Source of the DNA: Gillisella vitis
Lineage (GTDB): Bacteria > Pseudomonadota > Alphaproteobacteria > Rhizobiales > Rhizobiaceae
Reading direction: 5' to 3'
NCBI RefSeq assembly: GCF_021559775.1
Contig: NZ_CP056047.1
Location: 1,178,001-1,242,000 of the forward strand
Length of the DNA stretch: 64,000 nt
A program made the translations under genes and the position numbers. Of the stretch, positions 7,634-14,648 are shown one piece after another. The notes beneath the pieces are model-generated. The model worked only from the letters and a program-made list of their open reading frames with translations. It was not told the origin of the DNA and did not search any database. How positions within the stretch are numbered: the stretch's first letter is position 1; every line of letters starts with the position of its first letter.

Positions 7634-8938
7634 ATGGCATCCAAGAAGGGCAAGGCCGAGCGGCGTTCGACGTCACTCGAAAGCGAAACCGTGCCGGTCA
7701 GCGCCACCAATTTTATGGAGTTCTTCGGGCTTGGCGGCGGCGCACTGCCCACGGTCAATATCGAAACGGCCCTGAAAGTCCCGGCTGTGCAGGCCGCGGT
7801 ATCGTTTCTGTCGCGGACCCTCGCAACACTTCCGCTGCATGTCTACCGGACGGGCGAACGGGGACCGGTGCGGCTCGGCGGCAAGCTGGCTGTCGTTCTG
7901 GAAGAAAACCCGAATGACGAAATGGACACCTCAAAGTTCCGGCGCTTCTTCTGGGAACAGGTGTTTACCGGCGGGCGGGGGCTGGCCTGGATCGAGCGCA
8001 AGGGTGCTGGCATCGAGGCGCTTTGGCCGATTGATCCCGGCAGCTGTTCGATCAGGCGGCGTGGCGGGCGGCTGTTCTACAGTTTCGAGGGCAGGGAATA
8101 TCCAGCCACCGACGTGATCGACATCCCCTATATGCTGAAGCGTAATCTGGTCCAGCATCGCGGCCCGATTGCCATGGCGGAAAAGGCCATCCAGTTGGCG
8201 CTGGCCATGAACGACTATGCCTCGAACTTCTTTGCAGGCGGCGGCGTTCCGCCCTTGGCGCTGGAAGGGCCGATGCCTGCCAATGACAAGGCCATGCAGC
8301 GGGCGCGAGAAGATATCAAGCGGGCGGTGAAAGCGGCGCGAGACGATCAGCTTCCGCTGATCCAGTTGCCGGTCGGCTACAAACTCACCCAAGTGGGTTA
8401 CGACCCGGCCAAGGGGCAGATGACCGAGGCGCGGCTTTACCAGGTGCAAGAGATTGCCCGCGCCTATCAGATCCCGCCGAACTTCCTTCAGGACTTGAGC
8501 CGGGCAACCTTCTCCAATGTCGAGCAGAACGACCTCTATCTGGTCAAGCATCTGGTCAGCCAATGGGCGACGGCGATGGAAGGGGAAATGAACCTGAAGA
8601 TTTTTGGGCGGATGAATACCCGCCGTTATGTCCGCCATAACCTCGACGGCCTGATGCGCGGTGACTTCAAGAGCCGGTTGGAGGCGTTGGCAACCGGCGT
8701 CAACTCGGCGCTGCTGACCCCGAACGAGGGCCGGGAGATTGAAGGCCGTCCACGCGATCCGAACCCGGCTGCCGACCAACTCTACATCCAGGGCGCAACC
8801 GTCGCCATCGGCAGTGCCATCGACACAAGTGCCAACGACACAAACGCGATGGGCGAGAATGGCGAACCGCCGCTCAACGATCCCGCAGCAGACACAGAAA
8901 GGCAGATGACCGATGACACCGAAACCGAAATCGGGTGA
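7634..8938 (+). CDS. Portal protein (HK97 family)
   Basis: This 434-residue portal forms the dodecameric DNA entry channel. The family pattern is clear: an N-terminal VNIETALKVPAVQAAVSFLSR block, a central PIDPGSCSI region, and a C-terminal IARAYQIPPNFLQDLSRATFSNVEQND segment typical of HK97/Phage_portal proteins. The acidic tail (TDDTETEIG) overlaps the protease gene by 26 nt. Confidence 0.9.
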   Translation: MASKKGKAERRSTSLESETVPVSATNFMEFFGLGGGALPTVNIETALKVPAVQAAVSFLSRTLATLPLHVYRTGERGPVRLGGKLAVVLEENPNDEMDTSKFRRFFWEQVFTGGRGLAWIERKGAGIEALWPIDPGSCSIRRRGGRLFYSFEGREYPATDVIDIPYMLKRNLVQHRGPIAMAEKAIQLALAMNDYASNFFAGGGVPPLALEGPMPANDKAMQRAREDIKRAVKAARDDQLPLIQLPVGYKLTQVGYDPAKGQMTEARLYQVQEIARAYQIPPNFLQDLSRATFSNVEQNDLYLVKHLVSQWATAMEGEMNLKIFGRMNTRRYVRHNLDGLMRGDFKSRLEALATGVNSALLTPNEGREIEGRPRDPNPAADQLYIQGATVAIGSAIDTSANDTNAMGENGEPPLNDPAADTERQMTDDTETEIG

Positions 8939-9509
8939 GCGTGAGCGCCGCTCGCTGGTGCTGCCGGTGGAAGCGCGGGGCGATGGCGAGCGAATGACGG
9001 TGGCCGGCTATGCCGCCAATTTTGGCGATGTCACCGCCATCGCCGGAGTGTTCGAGGAAAGCATTGCACCGGGCGCTTTTGCCCGGTCGCTGCGGTCTGA
9101 TGATATCCGCGCCTTCTACGACCATGACACGGCCCATGTGCTGGGTCGCAACCGGGCGGGAACGCTGCGGCTGTCGGAGGATGCCAAGGGCCTGGCTGTC
9201 GAGATCGATCTTCCCGATACCACGGTCGGACGCGATGTCCGCACGCTGATTGCCCGGGGCGATGTCTCCGGCATGTCGTTCGGCTTCGAGGCGGTTGGCG
9301 AGGAATGGGATTTTTCCAGATCCATGCCACGCCGGACGCTGACTGATCTCAATCTGTTCGAAGTCTCCATCGTCTCTATCCCGGCCTATGCCGGCACCTC
9401 CATTGCCCTGCGGTCGCTTGAACACGCCCGTGGAACCGAAACCCGTTCTCATGGACTGGCCACACGCCTGCGCCTGAAAATCGGCCTCGACCTGACGCGA
9501 CGGGCTTAA
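8913..9509 (+). CDS. Prohead protease (HK97 gp4-like, U35)
   Basis: This 198-residue maturation protease has the expected catalytic elements: AFYDHD near residue 70 (His), and GDVSGMSFGF near 115 (Ser). The segment LNLFEVSIVSIPAYAGTSI is also typical of the family. It cleaves the N-terminal scaffolding region of the capsid protein encoded next. It overlaps the portal gene by 26 nt. Confidence 0.88.
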   Translation: MTPKPKSGERERRSLVLPVEARGDGERMTVAGYAANFGDVTAIAGVFEESIAPGAFARSLRSDDIRAFYDHDTAHVLGRNRAGTLRLSEDAKGLAVEIDLPDTTVGRDVRTLIARGDVSGMSFGFEAVGEEWDFSRSMPRRTLTDLNLFEVSIVSIPAYAGTSIALRSLEHARGTETRSHGLATRLRLKIGLDLTRRA

Positions 9510-9556
9510 CCCCGCGTCCCCACCATCCCACCATCCCCACAATCAGGAGCATGACT

Positions 9557-10828
9557 ATGTCGCAAAGACTGAAAGAATTGCGCGAAAAGCAGGCGCGCCT
9601 TGTCACCGAGGCCCGCGAACGGCTGGAGGCGATCACGCCTGACACCGATGAGGTTCGGTCCAAAGAACTGGAAAGCGCCCATGATACGGCGATGGCCGAA
9701 TATGATCGGCTGCAAGGTATCCTCGACCGGGAAGAAAAGCTGATCGAGCTGGAAAAGCGCGATGAAGAGCGCCGCGCCAAACAGCGCCCGTTGCGCGACA
9801 CCCCGGAGATGCGCGGCGACGATCTGCCCCAGGGTGGCAAGGTCGAATATCGCAGCGTGTTTGCCAAGGTGGTCTGCGGTGTCAGTCCGTCCGATCTGAC
9901 CAAGGAAGAGCGCGCGGTGCTGCAGCGCGGCGTTGCCTCGTTTGAGACCCGCGATCAGGTGACGACCAGTGCCGTTGCCGGTGGCTATACCGTGCCGGTC
10001 GAGCTGGAAGCCACGATCATCCAGGCGATGAAAGCCTGGGGGCCGCTCTATGACGAAAACATCTGCACGGTGATCACCACGTCCAAAGGCAACGAAATGC
10101 TGGTGCCGACCGTTGATGATACCGACAACGAGGCCGATCCCCTGGCCGAGGCGGCCGATCTCCTGGAAGACGGCAGCGGCGATGTCGAGTTCGGGCAGAA
10201 GGTGCTGAACGCCTATGTCTATGCCACGCCCTTCATCAAATGGTCCTTCGAGCTGGATGCCGACTCGCTGTTCAACATGGAATCGCTGCTCGGCGGCATG
10301 ATCGGTGAGCGCCTCGGCCGGATCGGCAACCGCAAGCTGACATCGGGAACTGGTCAGAACCAGCCGAACGGCGTGGTGAATGCTGCGGGCCTCGGCGTGA
10401 CTACGGCGGCCAAGGATGCCTTCACCTTCGACAACATCCTCGAACTGGAGCATTCTATCGATCCTGCTTATCGAGGCTCGCCCAAATGCCGGTACATGTT
10501 CCATGACAAGTTCCTGCTGGCCACCCGCAAACTGAAGGATGGCAACGGCAATTACCTCTGGCAGCAGGGGGATGTGCAGAAGGGAACGCCGGCCAGCTTC
10601 AACGGTCGCGCCTATTCGATCAACCAGCACATGGATGAAGTGACGGCCGACAAGCGCATCGCGCTGTTTGGTGACTTCTCCAAATACTATGTCCGCAAGG
10701 TCGGTTCGCCCGTCATCGGCGTGCTGCGCGAACGCTTCTGGCCGAAGGTCGGCATTGCCGGCCTGATCCGTTTTGACGGCGAGCTGGGCGACGCCAACGC
10801 CATCAAGGCGATGAAGACGGCGGCCTGA
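9557..10828 (+). CDS. Major capsid protein (HK97 fold)
   Basis: This 423-residue protein begins with about 100 residues of charged coiled coil (delta/scaffold domain) and continues with an HK97-type capsid body: TTSAVAGGYTVPVELEATI, then ESLLGGMIGERLGRIGNRKLTSGTGQNQPNG, and YRGSPKCRYMFHDKFLLATRKLKD. The protease probably removes the N-terminal part. Start 9557 is chosen over ATG 9551 because AGGAG at 9545-9549 is 7 nt from it. Confidence 0.92.
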   Translation: MSQRLKELREKQARLVTEARERLEAITPDTDEVRSKELESAHDTAMAEYDRLQGILDREEKLIELEKRDEERRAKQRPLRDTPEMRGDDLPQGGKVEYRSVFAKVVCGVSPSDLTKEERAVLQRGVASFETRDQVTTSAVAGGYTVPVELEATIIQAMKAWGPLYDENICTVITTSKGNEMLVPTVDDTDNEADPLAEAADLLEDGSGDVEFGQKVLNAYVYATPFIKWSFELDADSLFNMESLLGGMIGERLGRIGNRKLTSGTGQNQPNGVVNAAGLGVTTAAKDAFTFDNILELEHSIDPAYRGSPKCRYMFHDKFLLATRKLKDGNGNYLWQQGDVQKGTPASFNGRAYSINQHMDEVTADKRIALFGDFSKYYVRKVGSPVIGVLRERFWPKVGIAGLIRFDGELGDANAIKAMKTAA

Positions 10829-10841
10829 TCGCGCCTGGTCT

Positions 10842-10866
10842 CGGTCGGCGCAATCAGCGCCGACCG
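10842..10866. other. Strong hairpin after capsid gene
   Basis: A perfect 10-bp stem (CGGTCGGCGC / GCGCCGACCG) with a 5-nt loop lies 14 nt after the capsid stop. There is no T run, so it is more likely an mRNA-stabilising or processing element that helps keep capsid expression high than a full terminator. Confidence 0.6.
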
Positions 10867-10888
10867 GTTTCCTGATTGGAGAACAGCC

Positions 10889-11170
10889 ATGAAAATCAAA
10901 ATGCTGACCGGCGTTGCCGGAGCAAACTTTGTTCTGCACCGTGGCGATGTAACCGACCGCTACGAGATGCCGGAAGCGCGCCGCCTGGTCGAGGCAGGCC
11001 TTGCTGAGTTTGTCGAGGATGAGCGGGGCGGGGAGCTTGCCAAGCTTCGCTCCGAAAACATGGTGCTGCGCGCCCAGAAAGCCGAACTGGACACCCTGCG
11101 CACCAAGCATGCGGCAACCGTTGCAGCGCTGGCAGCGGCGACCAAGTCGGCGCAAGGCGGTGGCACGTGA
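10889..11170 (+). CDS. Small head protein with coiled coil, unknown
   Basis: This 93-residue protein follows the capsid hairpin. Residues 1-45 look like a compact domain (GANFVLHRGDVTDRYEMPEARRLVEAGLAEFVE), and residues 50-85 form a predicted Ala/Leu-rich coiled coil. Similar small proteins sit between capsid and connector in many alphaproteobacterial siphophages. The stop overlaps the next GTG start. Confidence 0.65.
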   Translation: MKIKMLTGVAGANFVLHRGDVTDRYEMPEARRLVEAGLAEFVEDERGGELAKLRSENMVLRAQKAELDTLRTKHAATVAALAAATKSAQGGGT

Positions 11171-11715
11171 GCTGGTATGCCGCGACAGTCACGGCGAAGG
11201 CGGCCGATCTGCCGGTCACGGTCGCGACCGTCAAAGAGCGGTGTGGCATCGATACCGCCCATGATGACGCCATCCTGCAAATGATGATCGAGGAAGTCGT
11301 CGCGGTTGTCGAGCAGACCTGCAATCTGTCGGTCTCCCCGAAAACCCTGGTGGCGCAATGCGATAGCTGGGCCGATCTGGAGCGTCTGCCGGATGGACCG
11401 GTGAAACCAGGAAGTAAGCCCATCATCACCTATACATCACCGGATGGTGGGGAAATTGTCCTCGATCCCGCGCTGTATCGGCTCAAATCCGATGGGCTGA
11501 CGCTCGGCCTGGTTCCTGTCCGATCCTGGCCGCAGGCGCATCGCGGCGCGCCTGTGACCGTCACCTATGAGGTCGGGTTTGTCGAGCTGCCCTTTGATCT
11601 TCGCCTCGGCATCATCATGCGCGTGGCTGAGATTTACGGCAAGCCGGAAAGCAGCGCGGCGGATGTGGTGACCGACTTCGACCGGTTGCTGGTCAATTGG
11701 CGGAGGGGTGCGTGA
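11167..11715 (+). CDS. Head-tail connector protein (gp6-like)
   Basis: This 182-residue protein resembles the HK97 gp6 / phiE125 gp8 connector family: an N-terminal helical part (VATVKERCGIDTAHDDAILQMMIEEVVAVVEQTCN), a middle beta part (WPQAHRGAPVTVTYEVGF), and a final helix (PFDLRLGIIMRVAEIYGKPE). It sits below the portal as a ring. The start is GTG 11167, overlapping the preceding stop. Confidence 0.75.
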   Translation: MSWYAATVTAKAADLPVTVATVKERCGIDTAHDDAILQMMIEEVVAVVEQTCNLSVSPKTLVAQCDSWADLERLPDGPVKPGSKPIITYTSPDGGEIVLDPALYRLKSDGLTLGLVPVRSWPQAHRGAPVTVTYEVGFVELPFDLRLGIIMRVAEIYGKPESSAADVVTDFDRLLVNWRRGA

Positions 11716-11912
11716 TGCGGGTGCGGTTCCTGGAAGATTTTGACTTCAAACCCGTCCGCGCCACCACGATTGCTTATCAGGCAGGCATGGAAGTGACGGT
11801 GCTGAAACGCTGCGGCGAACGGGCCGTGGCGGCCGGGAAGGCGGTGGAGCTGCCCAAGCCGCCGCGCGAAACTGTAGGAGGGTCCGATGGCGCGGAAGAG
11901 ATCGACGGGTGA
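11715..11912 (+). CDS. Small phage head-tail protein, unknown
   Basis: This 65-residue protein starts at ATG 11715, overlapping the upstream stop (TGATG), and runs 26 nt into the adaptor gene. Residues 1-45 (RVRFLEDFDFKP, AYQAGMEVTVLKRCGERAV) suggest a small beta barrel similar to short proteins in this slot of other rhizobial phages. Function unknown. Confidence 0.6.
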   Translation: MRVRFLEDFDFKPVRATTIAYQAGMEVTVLKRCGERAVAAGKAVELPKPPRETVGGSDGAEEIDG

Positions 11913-12249
11913 CCTGAAGCGCTTGATTGTCTTCGAGCAGCGCGAAGAGATCGACCGGGGCGATGGTGTCACCGTCGCATCATGGGTTGAGCGCTATCGT
12001 TGCCGAGCGGGTTTTGTCCATCTTCGCGGTGGCGAGACTGTGATGGCGGATCGGCTGCAAGGCGAGCATTCGCAGGTGATTTTTGTGCGCGATTGCAGTG
12101 AGGCGAGGGAGGTCGAAACCGATTGGCGCATTCGCGATCTCGATACGAAACTCACCTTCAATGTCAGGGATATCACCCAGGGCGAATGGACCGACAGCGA
12201 CCGACGCTGGATCGACTTCCTCTGCCAGAGTGGCGGGGTGGCTGGATGA
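11887..12249 (+). CDS. Head-tail adaptor / head closure protein
   Basis: This 120-residue protein matches the phage head-tail joining (SPP1 gp16-like) pattern: GDLKRLIVFEQREEIDRGDG, WVERYRCRAGFVHLRGGE, IFVRDCSEAREVETDWRIRD and FNVRDITQGE. It closes the connector after packaging. It overlaps both neighbouring genes. Confidence 0.78.
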   Translation: MARKRSTGDLKRLIVFEQREEIDRGDGVTVASWVERYRCRAGFVHLRGGETVMADRLQGEHSQVIFVRDCSEAREVETDWRIRDLDTKLTFNVRDITQGEWTDSDRRWIDFLCQSGGVAG

Positions 12250-12707
12250 GCAAGCTCCTCAATCTTGCCAAACTGGACCGGAAAATCAAACGCCTGCCAG
12301 ACCTGGCCAAGGCTGAAATCAAAGCCGGTATGGAAGCGGCGGCCGATGGCGTCGTTGCCATGATGAAGAACCTGGTCGCGGTCGAAGACGGCACGCTTCG
12401 CGATAGCATCGGCTGGACCTGGGGCAAGGTGCCGAAAGGGGCGGGGATTGTCGCCGCGGTCAAATCGCAGATGGGCAATGATCTCTCCATCACCATCTAT
12501 GCCGGCAGCACCGAGGCCTATTATGCCCGCTGGGTGGAATTTGGCACGGCACCCCACAAGAACGGCGGCATGTATGCCGGATCAGAAAACCCCGGCACCA
12601 GGGCGCGACCATTCTTCTATGTATCCTGGCGGGCCAGCAAAAAGTCAGCCAAGCGGGTGGTGCGCAAAGCCATCCGGACCGCAGCCCGAAAGGTAGCCAC
12701 CTCATGA
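12246..12707 (+). CDS. HK97 gp10-like tail-joining protein
   Basis: This 153-residue protein has the HK97-gp10 pattern: an amphipathic N-terminus, MMKNLVAVEDGTLRDSIGWTWG, then YARWVEFGTAPHKNGG and TRARPFFYVSWRASKK. It joins the completed tail to the head. ATG 12246 overlaps the stop upstream (ATGA). The open frame extends upstream, but that part is out-of-frame shadow of the adaptor gene. Confidence 0.82.
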   Translation: MSKLLNLAKLDRKIKRLPDLAKAEIKAGMEAAADGVVAMMKNLVAVEDGTLRDSIGWTWGKVPKGAGIVAAVKSQMGNDLSITIYAGSTEAYYARWVEFGTAPHKNGGMYAGSENPGTRARPFFYVSWRASKKSAKRVVRKAIRTAARKVATS

Positions 12708-13111
12708 GCGAAGATGCGGCCCATGAATTGCAGGTGGCGATTGTCACCTGCCTGAAAGCTGACGCGGCCGTGACGGCCTTGATTGCCGGCCGCCTCTATG
12801 ACCGGGTGCCGCAAGGTGTGAGCCTGCCCTATGTGTCCTTCGGCCCAACCCAGGAACTGCCCGAGGATGCCGATGGGCTGGACCTGTCCGACCTGTTCAT
12901 CCAGTTGAGCGTCTGGTCGGACGATCCTGGCTATGCCGAGGGGCGGCGGATTGCCAGGGCAATCGTCGCGGCGCTGTCCGGTGATACGCTTTCCCTTAAT
13001 GACAATGCGCTTGTCTATCTCGAACTGGATAGCCGACGCGATCTGCGCGACCCGGACGGACTGACCACGCATATCGCGTTGACCTTCCGGGCCGCTATCG
13101 AAAATCATTGA
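12704..13111 (+). CDS. Tail completion protein (DUF3168)
   Basis: This 135-residue protein has the DUF3168 pattern: LQVAIVTCLKADAAVTALIAGRLYDRVPQGVSLPYVSFG at the start and LDSRRDLRDPDGLTTHIALTFRAAIE at the end. It belongs to the tail-terminator/completion class that caps the tube. The start overlaps the gp10-like stop (ATGA). Confidence 0.8.
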   Translation: MSEDAAHELQVAIVTCLKADAAVTALIAGRLYDRVPQGVSLPYVSFGPTQELPEDADGLDLSDLFIQLSVWSDDPGYAEGRRIARAIVAALSGDTLSLNDNALVYLELDSRRDLRDPDGLTTHIALTFRAAIENH

Positions 13112-13137
13112 CACTTTTCCAAAATCAGGAGGCCATC

Positions 13138-13581
13138 ATGGCACAAGCAACCACTATGCGTGGCGGGAAGATCCGTGTTCTGCTCGGAAATTCCGCCACC
13201 CCTATCGTCTATTCCGCGCCTTGCGGCTTTACCCAGCGGTCGGTCTCTCTCGACAAGGGTCTGGAAGAAAGCTCTATCCCTGACTGCGATGATCCCGATA
13301 CCGTCGATTGGGTGGGCCGTGATGCCTCGTCGCTCTCTATGTCGATCTCAGGCGAGGGGGTTCTGGCGCAGGAAAGCGTCGAGACCTGGCTCGATGCCTG
13401 GGAAGACATCGACAGCATTCCGGTCAAGGTCGAATGGGAGTTCCCGGCCAAAACCATCACATGGACCGGCCGCATGCATGTCGAGAAGTTCGAAGGTGCT
13501 GGCGACAACGGCAAGCGCGCCACGGCCAGCATCTCGATGCAGAGCGACGGTAAGATGACCCGCGTGGTCGCCCAGAAATGA
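13138..13581 (+). CDS. Major tail tube protein
   Basis: This 147-residue protein looks like TP901-1/GTA-type tail tube proteins: KIRVLLGNSATPIVYSAPCGFTQRSVS, then IPDCDDPDTVDWVGRDASSLSMSISGEGVLA and FEGAGDNGKRATASISMQSDGK. It polymerises around the tape measure. ATG 13138 is chosen because AGGAGG lies 6-7 nt upstream. The frame continues back to 13108, but that part has no support. Confidence 0.82.
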   Translation: MAQATTMRGGKIRVLLGNSATPIVYSAPCGFTQRSVSLDKGLEESSIPDCDDPDTVDWVGRDASSLSMSISGEGVLAQESVETWLDAWEDIDSIPVKVEWEFPAKTITWTGRMHVEKFEGAGDNGKRATASISMQSDGKMTRVVAQK

Positions 13582-13961
13582 GAAATGCCGAGCTGACATT
13601 GACCTGGGCGGATGGTGATTACACTTTCCGCCTCGGCTGGGGCGAACTGGAAGGATTGCAAGAGGCCTGCGATGCCGGGCCGTATGTAATCCTCGACCGG
13701 CTTCAGACCAGCACCTGGCGCGTGGGGGACATCGCCCATGTGATCCGGTTCGGGCTGATCGGCGGCGGCAAGTCTCCGGTCGAGGCGCTCACCTTGGTGC
13801 GCAAATGGGTTGAGGCACGCCCGCCCGCTGAAAATCTGCTGTTTGCCCAGGCGATCCTCACTGCCGGCATCGTCGGAGCACCGGATGAAAAGCCGGGGGA
13901 GCCAGACGCGGCAAATCAAAAGGGGGCAATGCCCTCGACGACCTTCCCAACGGAAAGTTGA
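13578..13961 (+). CDS. Tail assembly chaperone (GTA gp10-like, G protein)
   Basis: This 127-residue protein resembles the gene-transfer-agent gp10/tail chaperone family (LTWADGDYTFRLGWGELEGLQEACDAGP; VGDIAHVIRFGLIGGG). It coats the tape measure during tail assembly. Near its 3' end lies an in-phase slippery heptamer A AAG GGG (13919-13925) from which a -1 shift continues into the next frame, giving a roughly 190-residue GT-type fusion. ATG overlaps the tube gene stop. Confidence 0.78.
   Translation: MRNAELTLTWADGDYTFRLGWGELEGLQEACDAGPYVILDRLQTSTWRVGDIAHVIRFGLIGGGKSPVEALTLVRKWVEARPPAENLLFAQAILTAGIVGAPDEKPGEPDAANQKGAMPSTTFPTES
13919..13925 (+). promoter_or_regulatory. Programmed -1 frameshift site, A AAG GGG
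   Basis: The heptamer AAAGGGG is in phase with the chaperone frame (codons AAG GGG). A -1 slip then reads on without a stop as G-N-A-L-D-D-L-P-N-G-K-L-R-F into the frame ending at 14149. Conserved -1 shifts joining the two tail chaperone frames are known in lambda and many siphophages. Confidence 0.7.
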
Positions 13962-14149
13962 GATTTGCCGCGATTTACGGCAATGGCGCGGCTATCGGGT
14001 TTTCACCCCAGCAAGTCCGCGCCATGTCGCTCTTTCAGTATTTTTCCGCTCTCGACGGCTGGATGGCCGCGAACGTGCCGGAAGATGAAGGGGCGCTTTC
14101 GGAGAAGGAAAAGGATGATCTGTGGGATTGGCTTGAGCAAGAGAGCTAG
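13958..14149 (+). CDS. Tail chaperone T region (frameshift extension)
   Basis: This 63-codon frame (RFAAIYGNGAAIGFSPQQVR, then MSLFQYFSALDGWMAANVP) lies in the -1 frame relative to the preceding chaperone. It could start at TTG 13958 overlapping that gene's stop. It more probably is translated mainly as the C-terminal part of the frameshift fusion from 13919-13925, because the -1 frame before the TTG also codes for natural-looking protein. Its stop overlaps by 4 nt the stop of the opposing cargo gene. Confidence 0.7.
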   Translation: MRFAAIYGNGAAIGFSPQQVRAMSLFQYFSALDGWMAANVPEDEGALSEKEKDDLWDWLEQES

Positions 14150-14601
14150 TTTGACCGCAGCAGCTCGCCTGCGGTTTTAAAATCGTTCACACTTGAGATC
14201 GGAAGCATATCTTGTCCGCTAAGTTCGGCCACTTTACACAATGCCGAGTCGGAACCGAACGCCATAAGTTGTGCAACGCGCTTTTTGGCTGACTTGTCTG
14301 AGGCCTTTTCGCCGAACAATAAATTCATCTGAAATGTACCGCCAGGCTCTCTCTTGAATCGGTAATTAACCGTGTAATCTGACTTACTTGCTTGAAGCCG
14401 GGCGTTCCCTAGAATGTATAGGGCATTGTCTTTTACGCAAAAAATGCCCTCGGCAAAGCCAATCTCACCCACTGCAAGCTCAGACAAAGTTGTGACGTCT
14501 GCCGCTTTAAAAATCTCCTCCTTGCTAAGGTCGACTTTGAATTGTTCCGCCGCCTGACAGGGACCGGCAAGCATTATCACGCTCATTGCAACCCATTTCA
14601 T
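14146..14601 (-). CDS. Exported cargo protein between tail genes (moron)
   Basis: This 151-residue protein has a clear signal peptide (MKWVAMSVIMLAGPCQA, cleavage before AEQ), so it should act in the periplasm. The mature part has two Cys and mixed alpha/beta character; no family is recognised. It is coded antisense within the tail operon between the chaperone and tape measure genes, is AT-richer than they are, and has its own SD (AGGAGA 7 nt before ATG 14601). An exported protein in this setting suggests superinfection exclusion or envelope modification in the lysogen. That is inference. Confidence 0.7.
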   Translation of the reverse strand: MKWVAMSVIMLAGPCQAAEQFKVDLSKEEIFKAADVTTLSELAVGEIGFAEGIFCVKDNALYILGNARLQASKSDYTVNYRFKREPGGTFQMNLLFGEKASDKSAKKRVAQLMAFGSDSALCKVAELSGQDMLPISSVNDFKTAGELLRSN

Positions 14602-14648
14602 AAAAATTCTCCTCATGATCATGCTTGGGGAAAGGGAGTGTAACCTTA

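Noticed and set aside
9506..11155. 549-codon minus-strand frame opposite the capsid gene
   Set aside because: The plus strand encodes the HK97-type capsid with proper SD and order; the antisense frame shows no recognisable domain.
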